Below, piece by piece: positions 17,717 through 26,056 of a stretch of DNA of 64,000 nucleotides (the stretch's first letter is position 1; every line of letters starts with the position of its first letter). The stretch is from an uncultured Collinsella sp. (GTDB lineage: Bacteria; Actinomycetota; Coriobacteriia; Coriobacteriales; Coriobacteriaceae), in the NCBI GenBank assembly GCA_900544115.1, contig UQTW01000002.1, forward strand, positions 62,001 to 126,000, given 5' to 3'. The notes beneath the pieces were generated by a model. It searched no databases and was not told where the DNA came from. It saw only the letters and a program-made list of their open reading frames with translations. The translations under genes were made by a program, and so were the position numbers.

Positions 17717-17757
17717 CTATTCCTCAAAATCGAAAGATTTTCAGTTTTGAGGAATAG
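17717..17757. repeat. 41-bp palindrome family, copy 3
   Basis: It has the same arms as copy 2 with centre TCGAAAGATTTTCAG, starting 86 bp after copy 2. It may also end transcription of the biotin-ligase-like gene on the minus strand, although no T-run follows. Confidence 0.85.
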
Positions 17758-17855
17758 GGTGCTGACAACCCATTCCCCAGACAACAAGACCCTCCCCAGC
17801 ACAGGCCGAAGAGGGCTTCGTTGTCATCGCTATCTTTGAGCGCGGGCACCTCGCG

Positions 17856-18557
17856 TTACAGTCCGCGAATCCGTACGGCCTCGGGCGGAAACTCCTGCTC
17901 GCCGGCATCGGTCTTGATGGTCGCGCGGCCCCAGATGTCCAGGCCCGCAAACACACCGACCGCAAGCGGCAAGCCGTTGGGCGACACCGCCGCGACCTGA
18001 CGACCCAACAGTGGCACCATGTCAAAGTACTCGCCCAGCACCGGAGCCAGCGGGCCGGCAGCGCCCTGTGGTGTGTTGGCGGCAACCGCCCAGGTGTCCA
18101 CGCGGACCAGCACGGCGGCGGCCAATGCCTCGATCAGCGCCTCATCTGCCATATCCACACCAAGCTCACCCAGTGCCGAACGCTCAATATCCACCGTCAC
18201 CGCGGCAAACATGCCCGCGGCACCGGCACCGCCGTTGACGGCGACGCGCGCGAGCGACGTCTCAAACGCAGGCGCGCCGCACACGATGCCACTCGGCCAC
18301 TGGATGCCCACCTTGCCGGCAAGCCCCAGGCCCGGCGTTGCGGCCGTGCCCGCGAGCGCGTCCATCATGCCCATTGCGGCCACAAACGGCAGACCGTGGA
18401 AGGCGTGCATGTTCACATCGGGGCGCACGACCAGCGAAAACGTCAGCGATGCATCGCCCGCGCTCCACGCGCACCGGCCCGCGGACGCACCCTCGCGGCC
18501 CGCGTCACGCGCCGCGTCGAGCTCGGTACCGGCGGCAACAGCATTCATCTCAATCAT
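17856..18557 (-). CDS. Divergent biotin protein ligase-like protein (233 aa)
   Basis: Segments FSLVVRPDVNMHAFHGLPFVAAMGMMDAL and GKVGIQWPSGIV align in spirit with the BirA/BPL catalytic core (SLLLRP..., KWPNDI), and the C-terminus VGVFAGLDIWGRATI resembles the BirA cap region (GIDEDGALL). The usual GRGRRGR biotin-adenylate loop is absent (AWSAGDASL instead) and the Lys of KWPND is replaced by Gln. There is no DNA-binding domain. ATG 18557 directly follows the TAG of the folP-folK gene, so the two are translationally coupled. It may be a degenerate ligase or a relative with another substrate. Confidence 0.5.
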   Translation of the reverse strand: MIEMNAVAAGTELDAARDAGREGASAGRCAWSAGDASLTFSLVVRPDVNMHAFHGLPFVAAMGMMDALAGTAATPGLGLAGKVGIQWPSGIVCGAPAFETSLARVAVNGGAGAAGMFAAVTVDIERSALGELGVDMADEALIEALAAAVLVRVDTWAVAANTPQGAAGPLAPVLGEYFDMVPLLGRQVAAVSPNGLPLAVGVFAGLDIWGRATIKTDAGEQEFPPEAVRIRGL

Positions 18558-20291
18558 CTACATACGCCCCAATTCGCCCACGATATGGCCCACGCGGTCC
18601 TCGGGCTCCTTGACCTCGACACCGTTGTAGCGGAAGAACCGCGCCGGGTCGTGCATCAGGTCCTCGAGCGGCACCAGCACAAAGTCGCGCTCGCCGATCA
18701 GCGGATGCGGCAGGCGCAGCTTCTTGCCGCCGTGGGTCTCGCCGTCCATCCACAGCAGGTCCAGGTCGATGGTGCGCGGGCCGTTTGCCTTGGCCTTTTT
18801 GGAGCGGTCGCGGCCCAGCTCGGCCTCGATCTTCATGAGCTCGTCGAGCAGCACCAGCGGCGCCAACTCGGTCTTGATCTCGATGACGGCGTTGGCAAAC
18901 GCGTCCTGGCGCGTCTCGTAGGCCGGCTCGCTCTCGTAGATCTTGGAGGAGTTGGACACGCAGGTAAGTGGAATCTCGGCGATCATGTCGCGTGCGGCGC
19001 GGATGTTGTCGCAGCGATGCCCCAGGTTGGAACCCACGGCCACAAACGCGCGGCGCGGCTGCGGCTTGGCGACAGCCCAGTACCCGTTCAGGAACTGCGC
19101 AAAGCCCGCAACGTCATGCACGCGCACGATGTTGGCGCCGGCCTGGATGGCGCCCAGGCACACACCAAACGTGGCGGCATCGCGCGCGGCGGCATCGGTC
19201 ACGCCCGAGACGGCGCCCACAAAGCGCTTGCGCGACACGGCGCACATGAGCGGATAGCCCAGCGACGCCATCTTAGCGGTCTCGCGCTGGATGACGATAT
19301 CCTCGTTGGCCGTCTTGCCAAAGCCCGGACCGGGATCGATGCAGATGCGGTCGCGCGACACGCCGGCATGGATGAGCGCGCGGGCCTGGTCGGACAGAAA
19401 GCCCATGACGCGGCGCATGATGGGCGCCGAATCGGGCAGGGTAAAGCGGCGGAGCTGCGAGGTGGGCACATAGGCTTCCTCACGGCGGGCACTGCGGCGC
19501 ATCATGGCGGCCAGGTGGTCGCTGGGCTCTGGTGCGACTTCGGTAGCTGCGGGCACGGCCTCGGGCGCAACGGCAGCAGGGGCAGCCTGCTCGGTAGCCG
19601 GCGTCTCTGACTCGGCAACAGGCTCGGGCGTGGGCTCTGATTCGCCAAACGGCAGCGAGGGCTGTACCACACCGCCCGGAAGCTTGGTCTCAACCTTGGA
19701 CTCGCCCAGCAACTTGCCGCGACGGCGACGAGCGGGCTTCTCGGCCTCGCGCGCGGCCTCGGCGGCCGCTTCGCGTGCCTTCTCGGCAACAAACGCCGCG
19801 GCCGAAGTATCGAGCTGCACCGTCGCGTGCGTGCGGGCGGGTGCGGCGACCTCGCCGGCGTGCATTACGATAACGCCGCAGGTGCTCGTCTTAACGAACT
19901 CGACCATCTTGGGGTCGGTGAAGCCCGTTACATCGTTGACAATCGAAGCACCGCAGCGCACCGCCGCCTTGGCAACCGCCACATGACGCGTATCGATCGA
20001 GACGATAGCGCCCTCTTTGGCGAGCGCGCGCACGACGGGCAGCACGCGACGCGCCTCCTCGTCGGGGTTGACCGGGGTAAAGCCGGGGCGCGTGGACTCG
20101 CCGCCCACGTCGATGATGTCGGCGCCGGCATCGAGCATCGCCAGGCCGTACTCGATGGCGGCATCCGGGTCGAAGTGCTCCCCGCCGTCGCTAAACGAAT
20201 CGGGCGTCACATTGAGGACGCCCATGATGCGCGGACGATCAAAGCTGAGCTCGTACTTTCCGCACCGCCATGTCTTGCTGTCGTTCGCCAT
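18558..20291 (-). CDS. folP-folK: Bifunctional dihydropteroate synthase / HPPK fusion (577 aa)
   Basis: Two consecutive steps of folate synthesis are fused. The DHPS part (residues 1-405) has GVLNVTPDSFSDGG, DVGGESTRPG, SIDTR, VND, DPGPGFGKT and SRKRF. The HPPK part (about 413-577) has AVGSNLGHR, PRTIDLDLL and PHPLIGERDFVLVPL. Odd: between the MH motif (143-144) and the DPGPGFGKT helix there is about 100 residues of extra, low-complexity Ala/Pro/Glu/Arg-rich sequence (roughly 152-280), where typical DHPS has a short loop. The start at 20291 follows AGGAGG; an upstream frame extension is not supported. Confidence 0.93.
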   Translation of the reverse strand: MANDSKTWRCGKYELSFDRPRIMGVLNVTPDSFSDGGEHFDPDAAIEYGLAMLDAGADIIDVGGESTRPGFTPVNPDEEARRVLPVVRALAKEGAIVSIDTRHVAVAKAAVRCGASIVNDVTGFTDPKMVEFVKTSTCGVIVMHAGEVAAPARTHATVQLDTSAAAFVAEKAREAAAEAAREAEKPARRRRGKLLGESKVETKLPGGVVQPSLPFGESEPTPEPVAESETPATEQAAPAAVAPEAVPAATEVAPEPSDHLAAMMRRSARREEAYVPTSQLRRFTLPDSAPIMRRVMGFLSDQARALIHAGVSRDRICIDPGPGFGKTANEDIVIQRETAKMASLGYPLMCAVSRKRFVGAVSGVTDAAARDAATFGVCLGAIQAGANIVRVHDVAGFAQFLNGYWAVAKPQPRRAFVAVGSNLGHRCDNIRAARDMIAEIPLTCVSNSSKIYESEPAYETRQDAFANAVIEIKTELAPLVLLDELMKIEAELGRDRSKKAKANGPRTIDLDLLWMDGETHGGKKLRLPHPLIGERDFVLVPLEDLMHDPARFFRYNGVEVKEPEDRVGHIVGELGRM

Positions 20292-20386
20292 GAACATCCT
20301 CCTAAAATGCCCACGCCGCCGAGCTTGGGGAGCTGGCGGCGGGGTCGCTTTGCACTCAGTCTTTCTATTGTATCCGCGCACACGGG

Positions 20387-21139
20387 CTAGAACGCAAACG
20401 CGGCCGCGATGTCGCAAGAAATCAGCAGGTCGGCATTTGCATCCTGATCGGTAGGCGCCAAATTGCAAATGGCCAGCGTATCGCCAGTAAAGTAACGCGT
20501 AAGGCCTGCCGCCGGATACACCACGAGCGAGGTCCCGCCCACAATGAGGGCATCGGCCGCGGCGATGGCGGCAACGGCACCGGTCAACACACGCTCGTCG
20601 AGCGGCTCTTCGTAGAGCACCACATCGGGCTTGATGCGACCACCGCACGCGGGGCACACGGGCACGCCCGCGGCGTCCTCGTGCTCGCGCGAGCAAATCC
20701 ACTCGGCGCTATAGACCGCGCCGCACGACTGGCAAATGTTGCGATGGACCGATCCGTGCAACTCAAACACGCGCTGCGAGCCCGCCATCTGATGCAAGCC
20801 GTCGATGTTTTGCGTCACCACGGCATCAAGCTTGCCGACGCGCTCCAGCTCGGCCAGCTTGGTGTGGCAGCGGTTGGGCTTAGCGTTAAGCGCGATCATC
20901 TTGGTTCGGTAAAAGTCGAAGAACTCCGCCGGATGTGTCTCGTAAAAGCTGTGCGACAGCATGGTCTCGGGCGGATAGGCAAACTGCTGGTGATACAGGC
21001 CGTCCACGCTGCGAAAATCGGGAATGCCGCTTGCCGTGGAAACACCCGCGCCGCCAAAGAAGACCACGCGCTTGTGGGTATCAAAAAGCTCCGCCAGCGC
21101 GGCGGAGGCCTGCTTGGGATCCGATATTGCCTGCGTCAT
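20387..21139 (-). CDS. cobB: NAD-dependent protein deacylase, sirtuin
   Basis: This is an SIR2-family enzyme removing acyl groups from lysine with NAD. The 250-residue protein shows GGAGVSTASGIPDFRS (NAD-binding), TQNIDGLHQMAG, the catalytic HG in FELHGSVH, a zinc ribbon with four Cys (CQSC and CPAC), IKPDVVLYEE and GTSLVVYPAAGL. The start at 21139 has GGAGGG 6 bases upstream; longer in-frame sequence upstream lies in the divergent promoter region. It is transcribed away from exonuclease III. Short-chain specificity (deacetylase versus desuccinylase) is not clear. Confidence 0.95.
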   Translation of the reverse strand: MTQAISDPKQASAALAELFDTHKRVVFFGGAGVSTASGIPDFRSVDGLYHQQFAYPPETMLSHSFYETHPAEFFDFYRTKMIALNAKPNRCHTKLAELERVGKLDAVVTQNIDGLHQMAGSQRVFELHGSVHRNICQSCGAVYSAEWICSREHEDAAGVPVCPACGGRIKPDVVLYEEPLDERVLTGAVAAIAAADALIVGGTSLVVYPAAGLTRYFTGDTLAICNLAPTDQDANADLLISCDIAAAFAF

Positions 21140-21253
21140 ATGAGCCCTCCGTCCTTGTTGATCGGGGCGACTGCGATTGCGCCGTCGTCCGCGGGGCCCG
21201 CCCCGCCCCTGTTGCGCTAATCTTAAGCCTGCCAACCCCGTCGAAAGGACACC

Positions 21254-22072
21254 ATGCCTCAGACTTACACTTTCGCCTCGTGGAACGTCAACGGCCTGCG
21301 CGCCGTGCTCAAAAAGGACCCGAGCTTTATCCAGATCGCGCAAGAACTCGACGTCGATATCCTGGCGCTGCAAGAGACCAAGCTGCAAGAAGGCCAGGTC
21401 GATATTGACCTGCCCGGCTATCACCAAACCTGGAGCTACGCCGAGCGTAAAGGCTATTCGGGCACTGCGGTCTTTAGCCGCCAGGAACCGCTGCGCGTGC
21501 TGCACGCCGACGCGCTGCTACCCTACGCCGACGAAGGCGAGGCTGCCGAGCTCGTTGCCCAAGCCGCGACCGAGGGCCGCGTCTGCGCGCTGGAGTTCGA
21601 CAAATTCTGGTTTGTCGACGTCTATACGCCCAACGCCCAAAATGAGCTCGCGCGCATCGATGTGCGCATGGCCTGGGACGATGCCTACCGCGGCTTTTTG
21701 AACGCACTCGAGCGCGAGACCGGCAAACCCGTCGTGACCTGCGGCGACTTTAACGTGGCGCACGAGGAAATCGACCTTAAGAACCCCAAGTCCAACCGCG
21801 GCAACGCCGGCTTTTCGGACGAAGAACGCGGCAAGTTTACCGAGCTGCTCAACGCCGGCTTTACCGATACCTGGCGCACGGCAAACCCCGACGTCGAGGG
21901 CGTCTACAGCTGGTGGAGCTATCGCTTTAATGCCCGCAAGAACAACGCAGGCTGGCGCATCGACTACTTCCTGGTAAGCGACGCAATCGCCGACAACGTA
22001 CGCGACACCGGCATCCGCAGCGACATCTTTGGCAGCGACCACTGCCCCGTCACCCTCACGCTAGAGCTCTAG
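21254..22072 (+). CDS. xth: Exodeoxyribonuclease III / AP endonuclease
   Basis: This is a base-excision repair enzyme of the endonuclease-exonuclease-phosphatase fold. The motifs are present: SWNVNGLRA, LQETKLQ (metal-binding Glu), YTPNAQ, GDFNVAHEEIDL, YSWWSYR, WRIDYFLVS and the catalytic GSDHCPV. At 272 residues it is full length. AAAGGA precedes the ATG. It is monocistronic with a terminator-like hairpin at 22215-22244, embedded in larger repeats. Confidence 0.95.
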   Translation: MPQTYTFASWNVNGLRAVLKKDPSFIQIAQELDVDILALQETKLQEGQVDIDLPGYHQTWSYAERKGYSGTAVFSRQEPLRVLHADALLPYADEGEAAELVAQAATEGRVCALEFDKFWFVDVYTPNAQNELARIDVRMAWDDAYRGFLNALERETGKPVVTCGDFNVAHEEIDLKNPKSNRGNAGFSDEERGKFTELLNAGFTDTWRTANPDVEGVYSWWSYRFNARKNNAGWRIDYFLVSDAIADNVRDTGIRSDIFGSDHCPVTLTLEL

Positions 22073-22147
22073 CCCCAACTGATCCCCTGGGGACGGAGGA
22101 AAACGGATCATTTTGGGCCTCGTGAGGGTATCCGTGTGACCCATCCG

Positions 22148-22305
22148 CCACGAAACACGCCCATCTACTACGTTTAAGCCACCACCCTCAACCACAGCGA
22201 ACAACGCCAAAAGAAAACCGCAGGTAGAAAGCCTGCGGTTTTTCATAAAACGCGAACATTGTCGGGGGCATCAAGCTAAACGTAGTAGATGGGCCAGTTT
22301 CGTGG
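22148..22305. repeat. 158-bp inverted-repeat element around a terminator
   Basis: The arms CCACGAAAC-ACG-CCCATCTACTACGTTTA and its partner (22277-22305) pair over 26 of 29 positions, the three mismatches clustered as an internal bubble. The interior holds the hairpin 22215-22244. Confidence 0.8.
22215..22244 (+). terminator. Terminator after xth
   Basis: AAAACCGCAGG pairs with CCTGCGGTTTT and ends in TTTTT. Confidence 0.8.
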
Positions 22306-22402
22306 CAAGCGCCGTCAACTGATTCCCTGGGGACATCTGGGGACGGAAGAAAATGGATCAATTTGGCTCTCTGAGGGCCACGATGCCCGTCATATCAGCC
22401 GG

Positions 22403-22568
22403 CCATTCCAAAACTTTGCCGGTTTACGGGGCTGAATCGCGAACCCCTAACCATACGCAATTCCGAGATAATAAAATCGCAGGTAGACGGTGTGCCCTAT
22501 TTCGAAAAATGCTGGTATGGTCGGCCCGCGCTAATCTAGCCCCGTAAACCGGCATAGTTTTGAAATGG
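22403..22568. repeat. 166-bp inverted-repeat element
   Basis: 31-nt arms sharing TGCCGGTTTACGGGGCT and its complement lie at 22403-22433 and 22538-22568, with a few mismatches. The spacer of about 104 bp has no coding sign. It resembles the element at 22148-22305 in length and in having mismatches near the outer third of the arms. Confidence 0.8.
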
Positions 22569-22608
22569 CACTTCGGCAGTATTGATTCCCGCCCCGGCGT
22601 AACCAACC

Positions 22609-23322
22609 CTACAGCCCGTATTTCACGACGACTCGGTTGATGCGGCGACACCAAGGCTTGTACAGGGCGACCAAAAACACGCAGGTCGCAAGGCCGTGCG
22701 TGATATCGAACGGTACGGCGGTGGCAAGACGCGCCATGGCACCCGCCCACGTGAGCGGCTGTACAAACCCAATGATGTCATACGCGTTGATCACAACGCC
22801 GTACAGCAAACCCGAAGCAAAGCCGTAGATCAACAGCGCCGGCATACGCACGGTGCCATCGGCGCGATCAAAAGCGCCGGCATGCGCCAACGCACCGCCA
22901 ACGTATCCCACGAGCCCCCAGGCATACATCTGCCACGGCGTCCACATGCCCTGTCCAAAAAAGAAATTGCTGGTCAGCGCCGCCAGCGCGCCAACCATAA
23001 AACCATTGCGGCAACCAAGCGTCGCCCCCGCGATAATGGCGATGGCGCTCACCGGTTTAAAGTCGGGAATGGGGCCAAACAGAATGCGCCCCGCCGCAGC
23101 CAACGCCGCCAGAACCAGCGTTGGCACAATCTGGCGTAAGCCCGGGCGCGACGCCTCGTAGCCCGCAAAGAACAGCGCGAGCACCAGCGCCACCACGACA
23201 AGCATGGCAAGCGCCGCCTGTTCAACGCCCGCCAGCAACGCCGCAGCCATCACGGCTGGCACCGCCAGCAGCAGCGGTATCTCCAGTTTTGCGAGCAGGC
23301 GCGCGACGCGATAATCCGTCAT
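22609..23322 (-). CDS. ECF transporter substrate-binding (S) component
   Basis: A 237-residue protein with about six hydrophobic segments (LLLAVPAVMAAALLAGV, LAMLVVVALVLALFFAGY, IVPTLVLAALAAAGRILFG and later ones). The region GRILFGPIPDFKPVSAIAIIAGATLG is typical of ECF S components of the cobalamin/queuosine-like groups. It ends the operon ecfT-ecfA-S and starts 4 bp after the ecfA stop. A dedicated S gene inside the operon makes this a group I ECF transporter. The vitamin or precursor transported cannot be told from the sequence. Confidence 0.85.
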   Translation of the reverse strand: MTDYRVARLLAKLEIPLLLAVPAVMAAALLAGVEQAALAMLVVVALVLALFFAGYEASRPGLRQIVPTLVLAALAAAGRILFGPIPDFKPVSAIAIIAGATLGCRNGFMVGALAALTSNFFFGQGMWTPWQMYAWGLVGYVGGALAHAGAFDRADGTVRMPALLIYGFASGLLYGVVINAYDIIGFVQPLTWAGAMARLATAVPFDITHGLATCVFLVALYKPWCRRINRVVVKYGL

Positions 23323-23326
23323 CCCA

Positions 23327-24970
23327 TCACGCCCTATAAAACACGTTGTCGGCAAAGAAGTCGGTCGGCGGCTCCATGCAGGCGATCTCGCCATCAAACA
23401 TCATGGAAATGTCATCGGCAACCTGCTCGGCAAAGTCTAGGTCGTGCGTCGCCATGACGACGGTGCCGCCAGCCTGCGCATGGTCGCGCAGGGCGCGGGC
23501 GATGATGCGGCGGCTGGCCAGGTCCAAACCCTTGGTGGGCTCATCGAGCAATAGCAGTTCGGGGCCGATCAACAGCAGCTTTGCCAACGCAAGCAGCTGA
23601 CGCTGTCCGCCCGAAAGGTCATAGGGGTGGCGCTCCCCCAAGTCCGCGAGCCCCAGACTCGCCGCGCGCTCCCGCGCCATAGCCTCGTCGTACCCGCAGG
23701 CCGAAGCCCATTCCATCAGCTCGTCGCGCACCGTCTCGGCAACCAGCAGGGCCTTGGGGTTCTGCGGCAGCAGCGCAGCCGAGGCCGCCCCGCGCACCAT
23801 ACGACCACGTTGCAGCTTGGCAGTCTTGGCCAGCACCGAAAGCATCGTCGACTTACCGCATCCGTTGCCGCCCACGATCGCATGCACCGCACCGGCCGAA
23901 AACGCCACGTCGAGCCCGCGCAGCACCCAACCGCCCGCGCGATCGTAGCGAAACCAGCTCCCTGCCAGGGTGGTAGCCGACCCGCCGTACATTTTTTGGA
24001 GTATTCTGTTCCCATCCGTGCGCGGGAAGGCTTCCGAGCCGTTCTCGAGCGACGTTTGCGCCACAAATTCGGACGATTTGTCCAATTTCGAACTTTTTTT
24101 CGCGCTCGATACGTCCCCGGGCGGCTCCAGAGAGCCCAAATTGTCCTCACGCCTGCTGAATACTCCGTTTTTTGCACATCGGACGGCACCCCACCCCAAC
24201 ATGTCGTCGGAAAACAGCGATTCTCGGCGTCCCAAAGAAGCCATATCCGCCACCTCGCGCACGCGACCGTCCTCAATCCGGTACGCACACGTCGCGTATT
24301 CGAGCATCGGGCGCGGCTGGTGCGTTGCCACAACAACCGTGCAACCCAACTCGCGGTTCACGCGAAACAGCGCGTGCAGAAAATTTTTCTCGGCAACAGG
24401 ATCGAGCTGGGACGTGGGCTCGTCGAGCAGCAGCACGCGCGGGCGCAAGGCCAGCACGGCCGCCAACGACAGCAGCTGCTTGCGTCCGCCCGAAAGCGCA
24501 TCGGTATCGCGGTGAAGCCAATCTTCCAGTCCAAAGAAATAGCTGGTCTCAGCTACGCGACGGCGCATCTCGTCGCGCGACACACCCAGATTCTCTAGGC
24601 CAAACGCCATCTCGTGCCACACGGTTTCGCACACGATCTGGTTCTCGGGATCCTGGAACACATAACCCACGCGCTCCGCCGATGCCCGCACGTCCATGTC
24701 GGCGACGGGCTCGCCCAGCACGCGCAGCTCGCCGGAGCGCGTACCCGCCGGAGCGATCTCGGGCTTGAGCAGCGACAGCAGCGTCGATTTGCCCGACCCG
24801 GTACCGCCAACAAGCAGCGCAAACGCACCTTGGGAAACACACCAATCAAGTCCCTCGAGCACCGGTGCCTCGGCCCCGGGATAGGCAAAACTAAGGCCTC
24901 GCACCTCAATCGCCGGCGCGGCCGAGCCATATGCCACACCCGCCGCCGAGCTCCTATCAAACCGAGCCAT
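23327..24970 (-). CDS. ecfA: ECF transporter ATPase, two fused ABC domains (547 aa)
   Basis: Two full ABC ATPase domains lie in one chain. The first has Walker A GGTGSGKS, Q-loop GYVFQDPENQIV, signature LSGGRKQLLSLAAV, Walker B VLLLDEPTSQLDP and H-loop THQ. The second has Walker A GGNGCGKS, LSGGQRQLLALAKL, LLLLDEPTKGLDL and THD. A charged linker of about 90 residues, poor in conserved motifs, separates them. In many species EcfA1 and EcfA2 are separate genes; the fusion is known in Actinobacteria. Its ATG shares one base with the ecfT stop (TGATG), so translation is coupled. Confidence 0.93.
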   Translation of the reverse strand: MARFDRSSAAGVAYGSAAPAIEVRGLSFAYPGAEAPVLEGLDWCVSQGAFALLVGGTGSGKSTLLSLLKPEIAPAGTRSGELRVLGEPVADMDVRASAERVGYVFQDPENQIVCETVWHEMAFGLENLGVSRDEMRRRVAETSYFFGLEDWLHRDTDALSGGRKQLLSLAAVLALRPRVLLLDEPTSQLDPVAEKNFLHALFRVNRELGCTVVVATHQPRPMLEYATCAYRIEDGRVREVADMASLGRRESLFSDDMLGWGAVRCAKNGVFSRREDNLGSLEPPGDVSSAKKSSKLDKSSEFVAQTSLENGSEAFPRTDGNRILQKMYGGSATTLAGSWFRYDRAGGWVLRGLDVAFSAGAVHAIVGGNGCGKSTMLSVLAKTAKLQRGRMVRGAASAALLPQNPKALLVAETVRDELMEWASACGYDEAMARERAASLGLADLGERHPYDLSGGQRQLLALAKLLLIGPELLLLDEPTKGLDLASRRIIARALRDHAQAGGTVVMATHDLDFAEQVADDISMMFDGEIACMEPPTDFFADNVFYRA

Positions 24971-25857
24971 CAGCCAAACCTCTTCTCATCAATCGCATGA
25001 AACGCGCAAGGCAGCACCATCCAGGCAGCGTACACGACATAGCCCGGCCACGGCGCCGGCACCGAGAGCTGCGGATAAAACGAATACTGCGTCGTCGCGG
25101 TCCACGCCACTGCCACCGCGGCAGCACCAAACAGTGCGAGCCCGGCCAGCGCGGCAACGTCGCTGCGCCCCAGTCGATACCGCGCATACGTCGTACGACG
25201 CGTCGCGGCACCCCACCCGCGCGAGCGCATCGCGTCCGCACGCTCCAGCGAATCTTCCATGCCCCAGCCCATCAACACGCTCGACGCCCGCAGGCGCGAG
25301 CGCACGGGGTCGGCCGGCGCGCGGCCCGGCACGTCAATCGCATCTTGCACCGCCAGTACCGTGCGGCCGCGGCGCAAAAACTGCGGGATAAGCCGCATGC
25401 ACATCGAGATCATGAGCGCAATCACCGGTGCGGCATTGCCCAGCAGCGCGAGCACCTTGTCGTATTCGAGCATCGACGCCGCGGCCTCAAACCACAGCAC
25501 GCTCGCCACAAACAGCCCGCCCATGCACAGGCCGTATACCATGCTCTCCAGATACACCGCGCGCATGCCAATACGGAACAGCTCCGTCGAGCCCGAGGCG
25601 CTAAACAGCGGATTGAGCACCGCGACGATCAAAATCACCGGCAGCTGCCAGCGGAGCGCGCCCAGCGTGCGGGCAGCCCCACGCGCCGCAAATCCATACG
25701 CCAGCCCGCCCGCAAGTGACAGCGCAATCAGTACCGGCTGCATCGAGAACATAGTGAGCCCCAGCGTCAGCACTATATAGAGTGCCGGCACAGCCGGATG
25801 CGACATCGAGAATGCCGCGACGGGCTCGCCGCCAAACTCCTCTCGTATGTTGTCCAC
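24970..25857 (-). CDS. ecfT: ECF transporter transmembrane (T) component
   Basis: This membrane protein couples the ATPase to the S component. Hydrophobic segments include ALYIVLTLGLTMFSM, LIALSLAGGLAYGFAA, WQLPVILIVAVLNPLF and VIALMISMCMRLIPQF. The two Ala-Arg-Gly-type coupling motifs of the family appear as SRLRASSVLMGWGM and ADAMRSRGWG. The start is uncertain: GTG 25857 with a G-rich upstream sequence is chosen; ATG 25806 (MSHPAVPALY) fits the family N-terminus as well; the open frame to 26028 overlaps the divergent glmU promoter and is unlikely. Confidence 0.85.
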   Translation of the reverse strand: MDNIREEFGGEPVAAFSMSHPAVPALYIVLTLGLTMFSMQPVLIALSLAGGLAYGFAARGAARTLGALRWQLPVILIVAVLNPLFSASGSTELFRIGMRAVYLESMVYGLCMGGLFVASVLWFEAAASMLEYDKVLALLGNAAPVIALMISMCMRLIPQFLRRGRTVLAVQDAIDVPGRAPADPVRSRLRASSVLMGWGMEDSLERADAMRSRGWGAATRRTTYARYRLGRSDVAALAGLALFGAAAVAVAWTATTQYSFYPQLSVPAPWPGYVVYAAWMVLPCAFHAIDEKRFG

Positions 25858-26056
25858 GGGCACCCCCGTCCCCTCGCTCAAACAACAGCTCCGCAGCACC
25901 GCCAACGCCGCACGCAAGCAGTGCAAACGCCACGCCGGCGGCGCAAGCCTCAACCGCCGCAAACCAATCGTTACGCGCTCGTCATATGCCTGCGGTATCA
26001 TATTGCGCCGTGTATCGTTTCCAAACACACGTCTCTATAACGTAACAGGAGATCAC

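Larger units (their letters stand above)
22073..22608. other. Intergenic repeat cluster
   Basis: No gene is supported. The region contains two small hairpins whose loops carry GGGGACGG (22080-22110, 22320-22360), a 29-nt imperfect inverted repeat (22148-22176 with 22277-22305) around the xth terminator, and a 31-nt inverted repeat (22403-22433 with 22538-22568). Short reading frames here arise from the repeats. Confidence 0.7.
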
